64,000 nt of DNA from Dialister pneumosintes (GCF_001717505.1 NZ_CP017037.1:1031001-1095000), one strand, 5' to 3'. Shown: positions 45,903-55,013, counted from the stretch's first letter. Notes: generated from the sequence alone by a model not told the origin. Numbers and translations are program-made.

Positions 45903-45944
45903 TAAGGAAATCTAGGAAATTCTCCATGTTTTATACAAACTCTC

Positions 45945-45973
45945 TATAAATAATTTATAAGTAGAGTTATAAT
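45945..45973 (+). promoter_or_regulatory. Ferritin promoter with Fur/PerR-like palindrome
   Basis: A perfect -10 TATAAT (45968-45973) with a weak -35 TATAAA (45945-45950) at 17 bases. TATAAATAATTTATA (45945-45959) is a perfect 7-1-7 palindrome whose centre AATnATT agrees with Fur-family boxes. Regulation by iron or peroxide is plausible but unproven. Confidence 0.45.
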
Positions 45974-46038
45974 AAAACTAGGCAAACCGTATTGCCATCT
46001 ATTTATACAACACAAGGAGTTGTAAGGAGGAATGTATT

Positions 46039-46533
46039 ATGAAATTAACTGCTTCTATGGAAAAAGCACTCAATGAACAGGTAGTAAAAGAGTTCCATTC
46101 TGCTTATTTATATCTGTCTATGGCAAAAGATATGAAAAGAGAAGGATTCCCGGGATATGCCGCTTGGCTCACAAAACAATACAACGAAGAAAGAGAACAT
46201 GCATTAAAACTTTCTGACTATATTGAAGATCGTGACGGAACTACTGAATTCGGTGCTATTGATGCTATCACTACCCATTTTGAATGTCCGGTAGTCGTAG
46301 CGGAAGCTGCATTAAAACACGAAGAATATATTTCTGATTCCATCCGTACATTGTTTAAAAAAGCAAGAGCTGAGGGAGATTTAGAAACTGAAGTATTCCT
46401 CCAGTGGTATATCACTGAACAGGTAGAAGAAGAAGCTAATGCACATGATGTCCTCTCCGGATTTACAGCTTCTCATGAAGATACCGCAGCACTTCACCAC
46501 TTTGATCATTTCCTCGGAAAGAGAAAAGACTAA
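46039..46533 (+). CDS. ftnA: Ferritin (non-haem, FtnA type)
   Basis: A 164-residue four-helix iron-storage protein forming a 24-subunit shell. Ferroxidase residues are seen as the Glu in VVKEFHSAYLYLS, the pair in EEREHALKL, and Glu/Gln in ITEQVEEEANA. It has AAGGAGG before the ATG. It stores iron as ferric mineral and protects an anaerobe from oxidative damage. Confidence 0.95.
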   Translation: MKLTASMEKALNEQVVKEFHSAYLYLSMAKDMKREGFPGYAAWLTKQYNEEREHALKLSDYIEDRDGTTEFGAIDAITTHFECPVVVAEAALKHEEYISDSIRTLFKKARAEGDLETEVFLQWYITEQVEEEANAHDVLSGFTASHEDTAALHHFDHFLGKRKD

Positions 46534-46547
46534 AAAGTTAAACCGAC

Positions 46548-46595
46548 AAAAACACGTACCTGCTACACACAGAGTGTAAATAGTACGTGTTTTTA
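46548..46595 (+). terminator. Terminator of ferritin
   Basis: AAAAACACGTAC and GTACGTGTTTTT form the base, with a partly paired interior including ACAC/GTGT. It starts 14 bases after the ferritin stop and also faces the convergent gene beyond. Confidence 0.88.
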
Positions 46596-46653
46596 TTTTC
46601 CCCAAAAATAAGATTTCTATATACTTTATATCTTAATTTTAAGATAATTTCAT

Positions 46654-48462
46654 TTAGCCATTAATATGGAAACCCAAATCATCACTTATTTTCTCTTTAC
46701 CATGGAAAGTTAATGCTTGTTCTTTGGTAAGAGAGTATTGTGGTGATGAAAAATCATACTCCGGATTATAAAAATTAGTTTTTGCCTGAAAAAGTCCTGC
46801 TACGGTATCAAAAATTAAATCATTCGTAAAAACGATTTGTGCATGCTTTTTAAGCTGTACCATTAATTCAGGGTAAAGAGCTCTATACTCCGGTGATAAA
46901 TAAACAAAAAATGGAATATGCACCATATCAAAGAAGAAGGGAGATGTACCATGATAATGAACCATATTTTCTCCATGGTCCGAAAAATATATCATAGCTT
47001 GTAAATGCATATGTTCTCTAGCGTACTCAAAAACATTTTTAAAAATCCAATCATTATAAGCTAAAGTAACATCATAGTCATGATCCGGATCCTGTGTTGA
47101 AATACCAAAATCATTCCAGCGATGTTCAGGTACACGAGATGTATAACTATAATGACTACCATTCATATGAACAAATATAACTCTTTTCTTTGCCGGTGGT
47201 AATTTTTGGATAACATCCAACATTTTTTCATCCGGATCTTGCTCCCAATATGTTCTATCACTACGTTCAGCAATCATAGTGACTGCTGCACTTGCCAACG
47301 AACTTCTAGATTGAAAAGATATCCAATCAGTCTCATATCCCGCTGCTCTTAAAGCATCCATAAGACTTATTGCATTTTTTAGAGAAGTATCCCCATATTG
47401 GTTAGCACTGGTCAACGCATAACTTAAGGACATAATAGTTGTGGGAAAATTAGAATAAGCTTTATAGCCAAGTGCAACATCCTCAGTCCCCACCATCTCA
47501 GAAAACCAAGGAGTAGTATTTTCTGCATAATGAGGAGTAAAAGCTTTCATGTGATCTCGATTCGCACTCTCGCCGACAATCACTATATAAGTGCCGTCAG
47601 GTGCTTGTTGTCCCTTTTGTAAAATAATATTCTCCGCGTTTTTATCAAGACTCCCATTCATTTGTTCAAGAAGAGCGTACGCACCATCACGTTTATGCAT
47701 AGCGCGATAAATATTTAAAGGAAACACATGCATTGCCATGCGAATGAATCCACCTAAAAATAAAATAGTAACAAAAATAAGAGCTATTTTTCCGGAACGT
47801 GAATGACTCCTTGTTTTATCTACACAATATTTCCCTGTATTCATAAGAGAAAAAGAGCCTTTCATCGTTAAGAAAAATAAGAATAAAGTAAGAACTATAA
47901 CACCTATAGTTCGGGTTGGAGAAACTACCGTTTCAAAAAATGCTTGTACTTCTTCGATATTAGTTGCCATAATAGCTATTAAAGCAAAAATATCCATCTC
48001 GCCCCCCATGGCAATATAGTATCCTACATAAACGAAGGGACAAACAGCGATAATAAATGCTGCCAATCCTTGTAAAAAATTCCATACCCATTGTCCTTTG
48101 CGTAAATGAGAGGCCCATGTAACAGAAAGATAAGGGAGCGTAAATAGTAAAGAAGCATACATATAGTAGTCGCCTAAATGTCTTTTTTCAGGCAATCCGA
48201 CAAACCCATATGCCCAAGTAAAAATCCCTGCCCATAATACAGGTAATACTCCCGCATATGGTAATAACTTTCTTATAAATTCTTCTTTAAATATAGAAAG
48301 CATCCCCCATACAGTAATAAAAATAACTGCAACTGCCGTAATAAGTCGAGGTTTTAAATAGCTATCTAATGTGGTAAATTCTACGCCCTGTGAAAGAATT
48401 CCCATAAGGAATAAAACAAATGCTATCGTATATAATAATGAATGAATAATGATCTTCCTCAT
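46654..48462 (-). CDS. Lipid A/LPS phosphoethanolamine transferase (EptA-like)
   Basis: About 602 residues: five or so N-terminal transmembrane helices (residues 1-230) and a periplasmic sulfatase-fold domain. Active-site motifs are IVIVGESANRDHM, NTTPWF (catalytic Thr), HMNGSHYSY and YFSDHGENM. The enzyme moves phosphoethanolamine from phosphatidylethanolamine to an outer-membrane lipid, usually lipid A or core. This supports a diderm cell. In other bacteria such a change lowers polymyxin susceptibility; whether this copy does is unknown. ATG 48462 with AGGAG upstream is preferred. Confidence 0.85.
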   Translation of the reverse strand: MRKIIIHSLLYTIAFVLFLMGILSQGVEFTTLDSYLKPRLITAVAVIFITVWGMLSIFKEEFIRKLLPYAGVLPVLWAGIFTWAYGFVGLPEKRHLGDYYMYASLLFTLPYLSVTWASHLRKGQWVWNFLQGLAAFIIAVCPFVYVGYYIAMGGEMDIFALIAIMATNIEEVQAFFETVVSPTRTIGVIVLTLFLFFLTMKGSFSLMNTGKYCVDKTRSHSRSGKIALIFVTILFLGGFIRMAMHVFPLNIYRAMHKRDGAYALLEQMNGSLDKNAENIILQKGQQAPDGTYIVIVGESANRDHMKAFTPHYAENTTPWFSEMVGTEDVALGYKAYSNFPTTIMSLSYALTSANQYGDTSLKNAISLMDALRAAGYETDWISFQSRSSLASAAVTMIAERSDRTYWEQDPDEKMLDVIQKLPPAKKRVIFVHMNGSHYSYTSRVPEHRWNDFGISTQDPDHDYDVTLAYNDWIFKNVFEYAREHMHLQAMIYFSDHGENMVHYHGTSPFFFDMVHIPFFVYLSPEYRALYPELMVQLKKHAQIVFTNDLIFDTVAGLFQAKTNFYNPEYDFSSPQYSLTKEQALTFHGKEKISDDLGFHING

Positions 48463-48579
48463 ATGAACTCCTGATATATACATACAAATCGGCAAAACCG
48501 GATTCTATATAATGATTTTTATCTTGCTAATCTCCTTTATGGCTTTTATACTGAAAACAAATTACAAAGGAGGTGCTAT

Positions 48580-49455
48580 ATGAATTTTTTGTATAAAGAA
48601 AAACAAAAAATCAGTCTTTGGTGGAAAGGTATATCAAAAAAAGAAATTATCGTCTTTACTTTTAGCGCCATTACTTTGTTAACTTTAATTTTTATGTATT
48701 ATAGGCAAATACATATATCCGGCTTATCTTCATGGCATCGTTTTTTACGCTGTATAGTAGAATCCTTTTTTCTGTTATTTTTAACACAATTAATGACCGG
48801 CAAGAGTATATTGCATCCCTTCTGGCGTATTGGATATTTCCCATTTGCATTGTGGATGACAATCTTCCCTTACTGCCTTACACATGCAATAAACAACACA
48901 ACGCCTACTGACTTTAATCATCTAAGTCCCTATTTTTTAACCGGTATGGGAATATTTTTATTACTTTTCTTTGTTATGAATATCATTTCCAAAGCCGTTC
49001 TTGGTAAGAAAATGATGAGTTATATTACATTAGGATTAGTTGCTTACTTTTCAGCCATTCCTATGATTTACTTCCTACACACGCTATTAACCGGGTTAGT
49101 TATGACACCGCATGAACTATATATCGCCACTAATATGCCTACTACTTGGCTCTCTGTTATTATATACCCTAAAGTCGGTTTTGTCGGAAGTATCCTTTTA
49201 TTTTTAAGTTTTATATTATACCTTATTATATACCACCGCTGGATTTGGTCGAGTGCTTACCATTTAAATCCTCGATGGAAAAACCAACGAGGCTCTCAAA
49301 TTTCAATTATTTACCGCATTGTGCAAATCCTTGTATTTGCCGGATGTGTATGGCTAGTTATTCGGTGGAGCAGTGAATGCTTCCCTATGAAAGATTTTGA
49401 ATCTTTAGAAGAATATGAAAATTACTTGGAAATGATTAAAACCACTCTTCCATAA
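48580..49455 (+). CDS. Uncharacterised polytopic membrane protein
   Basis: A 291-residue protein with about seven hydrophobic segments and no motif I recognise. It is transcribed divergently from the phosphoethanolamine transferase gene across an intergenic region of about 120 bases, which suggests an envelope-related role without proving one. AAAGGAGG lies 6 bases before the ATG. A terminator follows. It is similar in layout to membrane regions of glycolipid-modifying enzymes, but it lacks any soluble catalytic domain. Confidence 0.6.
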   Translation: MNFLYKEKQKISLWWKGISKKEIIVFTFSAITLLTLIFMYYRQIHISGLSSWHRFLRCIVESFFLLFLTQLMTGKSILHPFWRIGYFPFALWMTIFPYCLTHAINNTTPTDFNHLSPYFLTGMGIFLLLFFVMNIISKAVLGKKMMSYITLGLVAYFSAIPMIYFLHTLLTGLVMTPHELYIATNMPTTWLSVIIYPKVGFVGSILLFLSFILYLIIYHRWIWSSAYHLNPRWKNQRGSQISIIYRIVQILVFAGCVWLVIRWSSECFPMKDFESLEEYENYLEMIKTTLP

Positions 49456-49460
49456 AAATA

Positions 49461-49492
49461 AAAACTGATGAAATAAAATCATCAGTTTTTTT
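49461..49492. terminator. Bidirectional terminator
   Basis: AAAACTGATGA pairs with TCATCAGTTTT around a 7-base loop, with A and T runs on both sides, between two convergent genes. Confidence 0.9.
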
Positions 49493-50204
49493 ATTCTATT
49501 AAATATCGGTATAATTTCGAGAAAGCTTCTACATCCTTCATATGAAGAAAATCTAATGATTTAGCTATAACTCCTAACATACTGTATTTCTTTAAAAGAA
49601 GTTTTGCCTGTTCTTTAGTTTCCACCCCTACTATGGATAAATACCCATCTTCTAAAGCTTTAATAAAAGATGGATAATCATAAGGCTCTCGATATAAGCT
49701 AAGTAACATCAATAAATAATCCACTGCTTTTCTATTATCCAAATTCTCAAAAAAAGGAGTATTTTCCCAATCAATTAAAGTAATCTTTTCCCCGTCATAT
49801 AAAAAATCACGTAAAGAAGGTCTCCCATGCGTAATACCTGCATGATGCAATTTACCCAAAGCCGTTCCTGCATCAAAAAGAATTTGTAACCGTTTTTCAT
49901 CCTCAATATCAGACTCTATCCAGTCTCCGACAGAACAACCGGCACCTTCCGTAATCATATATTCTGCACAAAGATAAACTATTTTAGGTGAAAGTTTTGT
50001 TTGTACATAAGCAATGGAAGATCTTGCAATCTCAGCATAAAACTGTTGATTGACCGATTTTTTAGCAAACTGTTTACGTCCGTTTGATAAACGTCTTTTA
50101 ATCCAATAAGTTTTCCCAAAATAAGGAAAACTTACATTTCTATAAGCAGGGTGGGTTTCCATCACTTTTTCAGCTTCTTTTATAAACTGTTCATCAGTAA
50201 TCAT
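49491..50204 (-). CDS. LPS-kinase-like protein (WaaP/Kdo kinase superfamily)
   Basis: A 237-residue protein-kinase-fold enzyme. The catalytic loop is HGRPSLRDFLYD, and the metal-binding Asp follows in ITLIDWENT (DWE in place of DFG). An upstream Lys-containing segment (YWIKRRL) and Glu are in the expected place. This pattern matches the lipopolysaccharide core or Kdo kinase group, which phosphorylates inner-core sugars. The context of phosphoethanolamine transferase fits. A RIO-like kinase is an alternative. Confidence 0.7.
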   Translation of the reverse strand: MITDEQFIKEAEKVMETHPAYRNVSFPYFGKTYWIKRRLSNGRKQFAKKSVNQQFYAEIARSSIAYVQTKLSPKIVYLCAEYMITEGAGCSVGDWIESDIEDEKRLQILFDAGTALGKLHHAGITHGRPSLRDFLYDGEKITLIDWENTPFFENLDNRKAVDYLLMLLSLYREPYDYPSFIKALEDGYLSIVGVETKEQAKLLLKKYSMLGVIAKSLDFLHMKDVEAFSKLYRYLIE

Positions 50205-50381
50205 AAAATCCTCCCTCTTTATAATACAAATTTCTTAGCGAATATAGTGTATCAGAAACTCATTTTTATAGCAAAATATGCATAGTCATTTCTTGTTTAC
50301 TTCGTCCACTCATGGTAGAATATTACGAATAAAAACACAATAATTAAAACTAATAAACGAATACATATAAATGAGGTATTT

Positions 50382-51404
50382 ATGAAAAACCAAACAGGAT
50401 CTAAACCATTATATATCCGCCATTGTTTAATTACATTGCTAATAACTCTTATCGGTAATTTCCTATATGCGGTAGGGTTAAATTTATTTTTCGTTCCCCA
50501 TCAATTTTTGGCCGGCGGTCTGGCCGGAATTGCAATGATTAGCTTTTATTTAACGGGAATTCCCATCGGTATAACCAACTTAGTATTAAATATCCCTTTA
50601 TTGGGGCTTTCCCTTCGCTATATGGGTAAATTTTATACCATTCTTACTATTATCAGTACTATTGCACTCTCTGTATTTATTGATTTAACAAGCGGGCTTG
50701 CCGCTCCGATTTTAATTAAAAACCCACTCGTTTCTGCTATTGCCGGTGGCGTTATTATCGGTATAGGTAATGGCATCCTTTACCGTTTCGACAGCAATAG
50801 CGGTGGTTTGGATGTGATTGGCGCTATCCTCAAAAAATATTATAATTTAGACATCGGATATGTTGTGTTTGCACTAAATTTCCTCATCGTGGGAGTAAGT
50901 GCTATCATATTCTCATTAGAGCCTGCGGTATGTACACTCATCGGTATGTACTTAACAGCTACCATGTCCAACCGTGTAGTTATCGGATTTGCACAACGTA
51001 AAGCTGCTTTCATTGTGTCAGATAAACCTCTAGAAATTACAGATGCTATTTTACGAGAAATAGGTCATGGTGCTACACTCCTTGAAGGACAAGGTGGATT
51101 CAGTGGCGATAAAAAACATATTATATTTGCAATTGTTGATTTATTACAAATTTCCAAACTGCATCTCATTATTCATGAAATTGATCCGGCGGCATTCCTA
51201 TTTATTATGAACACAACGGATGTTATTGGACGAGGATTTACCAAGCCATTACATACAGGCTCTCATCCTATAAAATCCTCACGCTACACGATTGCCAAAG
51301 ATGGAACTTTAATCCCTACAAAGATTTGGGAGTATGAAATGAATTGTGAAGCCAATCCTTCTATGGAAGAGATGCAGTCTCCGCCGAAAATTGATAATAA
51401 GTAA
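50382..51404 (+). CDS. YitT family membrane protein
   Basis: A 340-residue membrane protein with five to six N-terminal helices (about residues 15-220, including GLNLFFVPHQFLAGGLAGIAM) and a C-terminal DUF2179 domain (about 225-310, ending PLHTGSHPIK). The function of the YitT family is not established. It is followed after 10 bases by a small exported-protein gene and is probably co-transcribed with it. Confidence 0.85.
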   Translation: MKNQTGSKPLYIRHCLITLLITLIGNFLYAVGLNLFFVPHQFLAGGLAGIAMISFYLTGIPIGITNLVLNIPLLGLSLRYMGKFYTILTIISTIALSVFIDLTSGLAAPILIKNPLVSAIAGGVIIGIGNGILYRFDSNSGGLDVIGAILKKYYNLDIGYVVFALNFLIVGVSAIIFSLEPAVCTLIGMYLTATMSNRVVIGFAQRKAAFIVSDKPLEITDAILREIGHGATLLEGQGGFSGDKKHIIFAIVDLLQISKLHLIIHEIDPAAFLFIMNTTDVIGRGFTKPLHTGSHPIKSSRYTIAKDGTLIPTKIWEYEMNCEANPSMEEMQSPPKIDNK

Positions 51405-51414
51405 AGGAGGCCAT

Positions 51415-51831
51415 ATGTCATTACGAACTTTTATCCTTTCAATCACTTTATTGTTTTTTAGCCCTATATGGGGATTAGCCAATGTTCCGGAAAATACGGC
51501 ACATATTCTTTCTTATACCAGTTATAGTTCCAGTGAAATCTTTAAAGACGGCTCTCATACTTCATCTACCTCTTCTTCAACCATGTACTTCAATGATGAA
51601 ACGGGAGCACTGCTTTCTTTTGAAGTACAAACTGATGGACAGACCATGTCTATTATCATCCGAAAGAACGGTATAAAAATATGGAGTGAGTCTTTCAAAG
51701 AATCCAGTCCGCATTATACGATTACACGAAAAAGAGATAAAGAAGTCATGTCATTCCTTATGCAATTAGGTCATAGAACTTATCTGGCTTCCTATGCTCC
51801 TGACGGACAATTAATCGTTACACAACAATAA
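51415..51831 (+). CDS. Small exported protein of unknown function
   Basis: About 138 residues starting at ATG 51415, seven bases after AAAGGAGG. The N-terminus SLRTFILSITLLFFSPIWGLAN is a typical signal peptide, cleaved near GLA-N. The mature part is Ser/Thr-rich and beta-rich, without cysteines or recognised domain. The open frame extends upstream into the YitT gene, but those codons are not expected to be used. It lies 10 bases after YitT and ends at a strong terminator. Confidence 0.7.
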   Translation: MSLRTFILSITLLFFSPIWGLANVPENTAHILSYTSYSSSEIFKDGSHTSSTSSSTMYFNDETGALLSFEVQTDGQTMSIIIRKNGIKIWSESFKESSPHYTITRKRDKEVMSFLMQLGHRTYLASYAPDGQLIVTQQ

Positions 51832-51832
51832 C

Positions 51833-51865
51833 AAAAAGAGGAACACTATATAGTGTTCCTCTTTT
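51833..51865. terminator. Bidirectional palindromic terminator
   Basis: AAAAGAGGAACACTAT and its exact complement form a 32-bp perfect palindrome between convergent genes. Confidence 0.92.
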
Positions 51866-51885
51866 ATAATACGTTACTATACTAT

Positions 51886-53145
51886 TCAATACCATTCATT
51901 AATCCAGTTAGCTTGCTTATTCCAAACTTTCATCATGAACCGAGTCACTTTTTCTCTCTTACTTTCATCGGTCGTAAGCCAAGTAATCATATCTCGATGC
52001 AAAAGCTCTTTAAAATCCGAAGCACCAAAAACCAATTCATTTAATGCCGGAATATTCATACAAAAAGCCGGTTCCGGTATATGATGATCTAAATCAACAC
52101 CTGCCATATCTTCAACATGAATTCGTAAATTGTAGAATACATCATCTTGTAACGCATGAATATATCCATTTTCTGCATTGAGCATATAAATTCCATTATT
52201 TTCTGATAATACGGAATCTACCAATTGAAATGAAAACTCACCATCCAAGTCTTTATCACAAGGCATACCGTCCATAGCAGCAACGGGGTCTATAATACGA
52301 CACATCATAAATGGGAATGTTTTGTTTTCTATATAGATATGCTCTGCACCATTAGGCCAATAATAAAAAGAACGATCATCTAAAGGTTCAAACCAACTGC
52401 AACGTGCAATAGATCCACGATGACCTGCCATGAAAAAGTAAAGTTCCTCTCGTCCCTTATTCGAAGAATATGCCATTTCCCCTGCCAAAAGATGTGTATC
52501 ATTTACACCATAGAAAAGATATCCGGCAGCTCCGGTTTCATCTCCGACCACTGCAATATATCCTTCTTCTAATTGTCCTTCAATTAATCTTCGCCAAGAA
52601 CTTTCCTCACGAATTGAAAATCCATTTCTTCCCTTTATAAAAGTACGATATATGCCATCCAATAACTCCCATTCGTCAGGAGATGAAAGGGTCTTCACCC
52701 AACTTGGTTTTGATCCGACCTTTCCCAACCACTCCGGTGACGTTTCTCTCTTCCATTGGTGTACATAGAAAGAACATCCTAACGGTTGATAAAAAGATGC
52801 GTCGGAAGGCATAAGAATCATAGTGGAATTTCCATTAGAACGAGAAAATCGAAAGGCATTTTTTAATAATTTTTTCCCAATACCATTTCCACGTGCAGCT
52901 GGATGTGTAGCAAGCCCTACTGCATAATCCACCAATAGAGAATTTCCACGTAAACAAATTTCATAAGGTCTTAAATGCACAGCAGCTGCAATATTTCCCT
53001 GTTCTTCAGCAACAACGACATTGTCATGTTCATAAATTTTTGAGAAAAACCATTGAAAAAATGCTTCATCCGGCTTTTCAAAACAATATGCCCATAAAGA
53101 CTTAATATCTTTACTGTCAGATTCTTTCGCTCTCCTAAATTGCAT
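51886..53145 (-). CDS. GNAT N-acetyltransferase (Eis-like)
   Basis: About 419 residues. The N-terminal GNAT domain (about 1-140) has the acetyl-CoA loop LATHPAARGNGIGKKLL. A second GNAT-like half and a C-terminal sterol-carrier-like domain follow, the three-part layout of Eis-type enhanced-survival acetyltransferases. The substrate is unknown. ATG 53145 with GAGGG at 7 bases is preferred to 53166, which would crowd the upstream gene's stop at 53172. It forms a pair with the DUF2156 gene. Confidence 0.8.
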   Translation of the reverse strand: MQFRRAKESDSKDIKSLWAYCFEKPDEAFFQWFFSKIYEHDNVVVAEEQGNIAAAVHLRPYEICLRGNSLLVDYAVGLATHPAARGNGIGKKLLKNAFRFSRSNGNSTMILMPSDASFYQPLGCSFYVHQWKRETSPEWLGKVGSKPSWVKTLSSPDEWELLDGIYRTFIKGRNGFSIREESSWRRLIEGQLEEGYIAVVGDETGAAGYLFYGVNDTHLLAGEMAYSSNKGREELYFFMAGHRGSIARCSWFEPLDDRSFYYWPNGAEHIYIENKTFPFMMCRIIDPVAAMDGMPCDKDLDGEFSFQLVDSVLSENNGIYMLNAENGYIHALQDDVFYNLRIHVEDMAGVDLDHHIPEPAFCMNIPALNELVFGASDFKELLHRDMITWLTTDESKREKVTRFMMKVWNKQANWINEWY

Positions 53146-53171
53146 ATACAATCCCTCAAACATCAAACTGC

Positions 53172-54059
53172 TTATTCATTACTTGCTAACATTACATTAT
53201 ATTTTTCTGCAAAATGATCCGGATGATATTCCATCTTTGCTTGTCGAAGTCCGGGAATACCTAAATCTTCCTCTCGATTTACAAATAAGGTATCTGCAAA
53301 TTCATGCATAATGAAATCTCTGTTAATAACTTGATATAATCCTCTAATTTCCGGATTTGCTTTTTCAAAATGAATATGAGCTACTCTATCATTAAGCTTA
53401 TCTCCAATGGAAAAGGCTTCTATTCGTCCATAGATACGAATAACAGCACCTTTGACACCTAACTCTTCCCAATAGTCAAAACAACGCTGTATAGATACCA
53501 TTTCATCCTCAATATCACCATGTCGCTTAAACCAAGCTGCACAAGCTTCTTTCACTTCTGCCATATTTTCAAGAGTAATCGGTTCATATACATAATCCGG
53601 ATATTCACGTAAAAAACTATTTAAATGGTTCTTTTTCATTCTAAATTTTTTACCCGAAAGACGAATTAAATCTTCCGTCTTATAAATATATTCAAAATCA
53701 TCTCTAAACTCTTCAAAAGTATACGTGTGCTTACAAACATTCTTAATTTGTTCTACCACCCAAGGAGATGCACCCATCAGACGGAATGGCTTACCTTGCG
53801 ATTCCAAATGCTGCTTTATCACTTCAAGACCATGTTTAAAAGAAGCACCTTCTCCCTCAAACGGCGGCATAAAATATGCCATATCACCTCGACCGGCTCT
53901 GATGAAAAGAATATTATCCTCTACAGCCCAAACAGTATTATATGCATGCTGCCATAAAAACAAAGTATTAAATGAACAATCACATTGTTCATAATGATGT
54001 TCCCCAAAAAAAGAATTAATGTAGTCTTTATCCTTTATATCAAAGGAATGAAATTCCAT
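53172..54059 (-). CDS. DUF2156 family protein
   Basis: A 295-residue soluble protein made of two GNAT-like halves. The DUF2156 hallmark is visible as LIRLSGKKFRMKKNHLNSFL (residues about 130-150). This family is related to the aminoacyl-tRNA-dependent lipid transferase domain of MprF. The protein has no membrane region, so the lipid role is not implied. It is the first gene of a two-gene unit with the Eis-like acetyltransferase. Confidence 0.82.
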   Translation of the reverse strand: MEFHSFDIKDKDYINSFFGEHHYEQCDCSFNTLFLWQHAYNTVWAVEDNILFIRAGRGDMAYFMPPFEGEGASFKHGLEVIKQHLESQGKPFRLMGASPWVVEQIKNVCKHTYTFEEFRDDFEYIYKTEDLIRLSGKKFRMKKNHLNSFLREYPDYVYEPITLENMAEVKEACAAWFKRHGDIEDEMVSIQRCFDYWEELGVKGAVIRIYGRIEAFSIGDKLNDRVAHIHFEKANPEIRGLYQVINRDFIMHEFADTLFVNREEDLGIPGLRQAKMEYHPDHFAEKYNVMLASNE

Positions 54060-54299
54060 GCTTACTCCTCACCGTAGTTATAACAACTACTATTCCCTAT
54101 TTTATTTTATATTTAATATTATAAATCTACTAGTATTGTAGCACATTCATCAACCGGGCAGGGTTCTTATTTTTTATGTGCATTCCACATGGACATTTTT
54201 ATAATATTTATACCCACAAAAAGTAAAATCCCCCATATAAAGCCGATTATTTTAAAAAGACTGTAAAAAAATAATCGCAATAGGTTTATGAAATATAAG

Positions 54300-54640
54300 T
54301 ATTTCACAAACTGTTCATAAGTTATTCATTTTTTCACTATCATAAAATTTTCAATAATTATCGAAGATAATCACAATATGTCCTTCTTTCCCTCAAGTTT
54401 TTTATAAAGTTATCCACAACTATTCACAGCATCCTGTGTACATCTCCAGTGTACAACCTTCGAATAATCCTGATAATATCGTATTTTCAATATATATACG
54501 TATTGAAAATACACATGCCTCTCCATGAATGTGAATAACACTGTGAATAAGTTGAATAACTCCCACTTTAATTAGAAAAAATGCCACCAAACAAAAAATC
54601 GATGAACAAATATTCGAATTATTCACAGGCTCGATATGGT
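54300..54640. other. DnaA-box cluster, possible replication origin
   Basis: In a gene-free AT-rich stretch (54060-55013) there are four perfect matches to TTATNCACA: TTATCCACA at 54410-54418, TGTGAATAA at 54530-54538 and 54542-54550, and TTATTCACA at 54619-54627. One near match lies at 54420-54428. Genes to the left are mostly minus strand, i.e. co-directional with a fork moving left. No dnaA, dnaN or rpmH is nearby, and genes to the right do not switch consistently, so this may instead be an accessory DnaA-binding locus. Confidence 0.5.
54481..54512. repeat. 12-bp perfect inverted repeat inside the DnaA-box region
   Basis: GTATTTTCAATA (54481-54492) and TATTGAAAATAC (54501-54512) with an 8-base spacer, TATATACG. 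It has no T run, so it is more likely a protein-binding or cruciform site than a terminator. Confidence 0.6.
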
Positions 54641-54825
54641 CGAAATTCCTTCCATTTTTCAGCTATTTTCATTTAAAAATAACAAATAAATGCGAAGTAA
54701 ATTGAACTTTTGTTCCCTTACTGCAAAAAATACGCTGCAGCCATTTTTTATATGCATAATAAATGTACAATAAAAAAACAGCTCCCTATCAAAAGAGCCG
54801 CTCTTAATATAAATAACCATTAAAT

Positions 54826-54861
54826 ATTTAACCATTTTTATAAATTACATCACTCTCAAAC
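54826..54861 (-). repeat. Orphan degenerate CRISPR repeat 1
   Basis: 36 bases matching 31 of 36 of the array repeat. On the minus strand the first 19 bases, GTTTGAGAGTGATGTAATT, are identical to the repeat. All five differences fall in the other part. It lies 530 bases beyond the trailer end of the array. Confidence 0.85.
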
Positions 54862-54927
54862 TTGTTTACCTCTATGGGTATATAAAATAAAATTCTTTAC
54901 TGAATATTTATTTCCACTTTTTACCTT

Positions 54928-54963
54928 AACATTCTACACATGACAATTACATCACTCGCAAAC
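54928..54963 (-). repeat. Orphan degenerate CRISPR repeat 2
   Basis: On the minus strand GTTTGCGAGTGATGTAATT (54945-54963) differs from the array repeat at one of 19 positions. The rest of the unit has diverged beyond confident alignment. Its end lies 102 bases from that of the first orphan repeat, not a multiple of the 66-base array period. Confidence 0.7.
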
Positions 54964-55013
54964 CTTGTTAAGTGCTTAAATTCATGTTTACTTGTTTAAA
55001 ACGCTTTAATCTT

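Noticed and set aside
54420-54626. 68-codon minus-strand frame in the gene-free region
   Set aside because: It runs through the DnaA boxes and the inverted repeat, has no ribosome site, and looks like chance.
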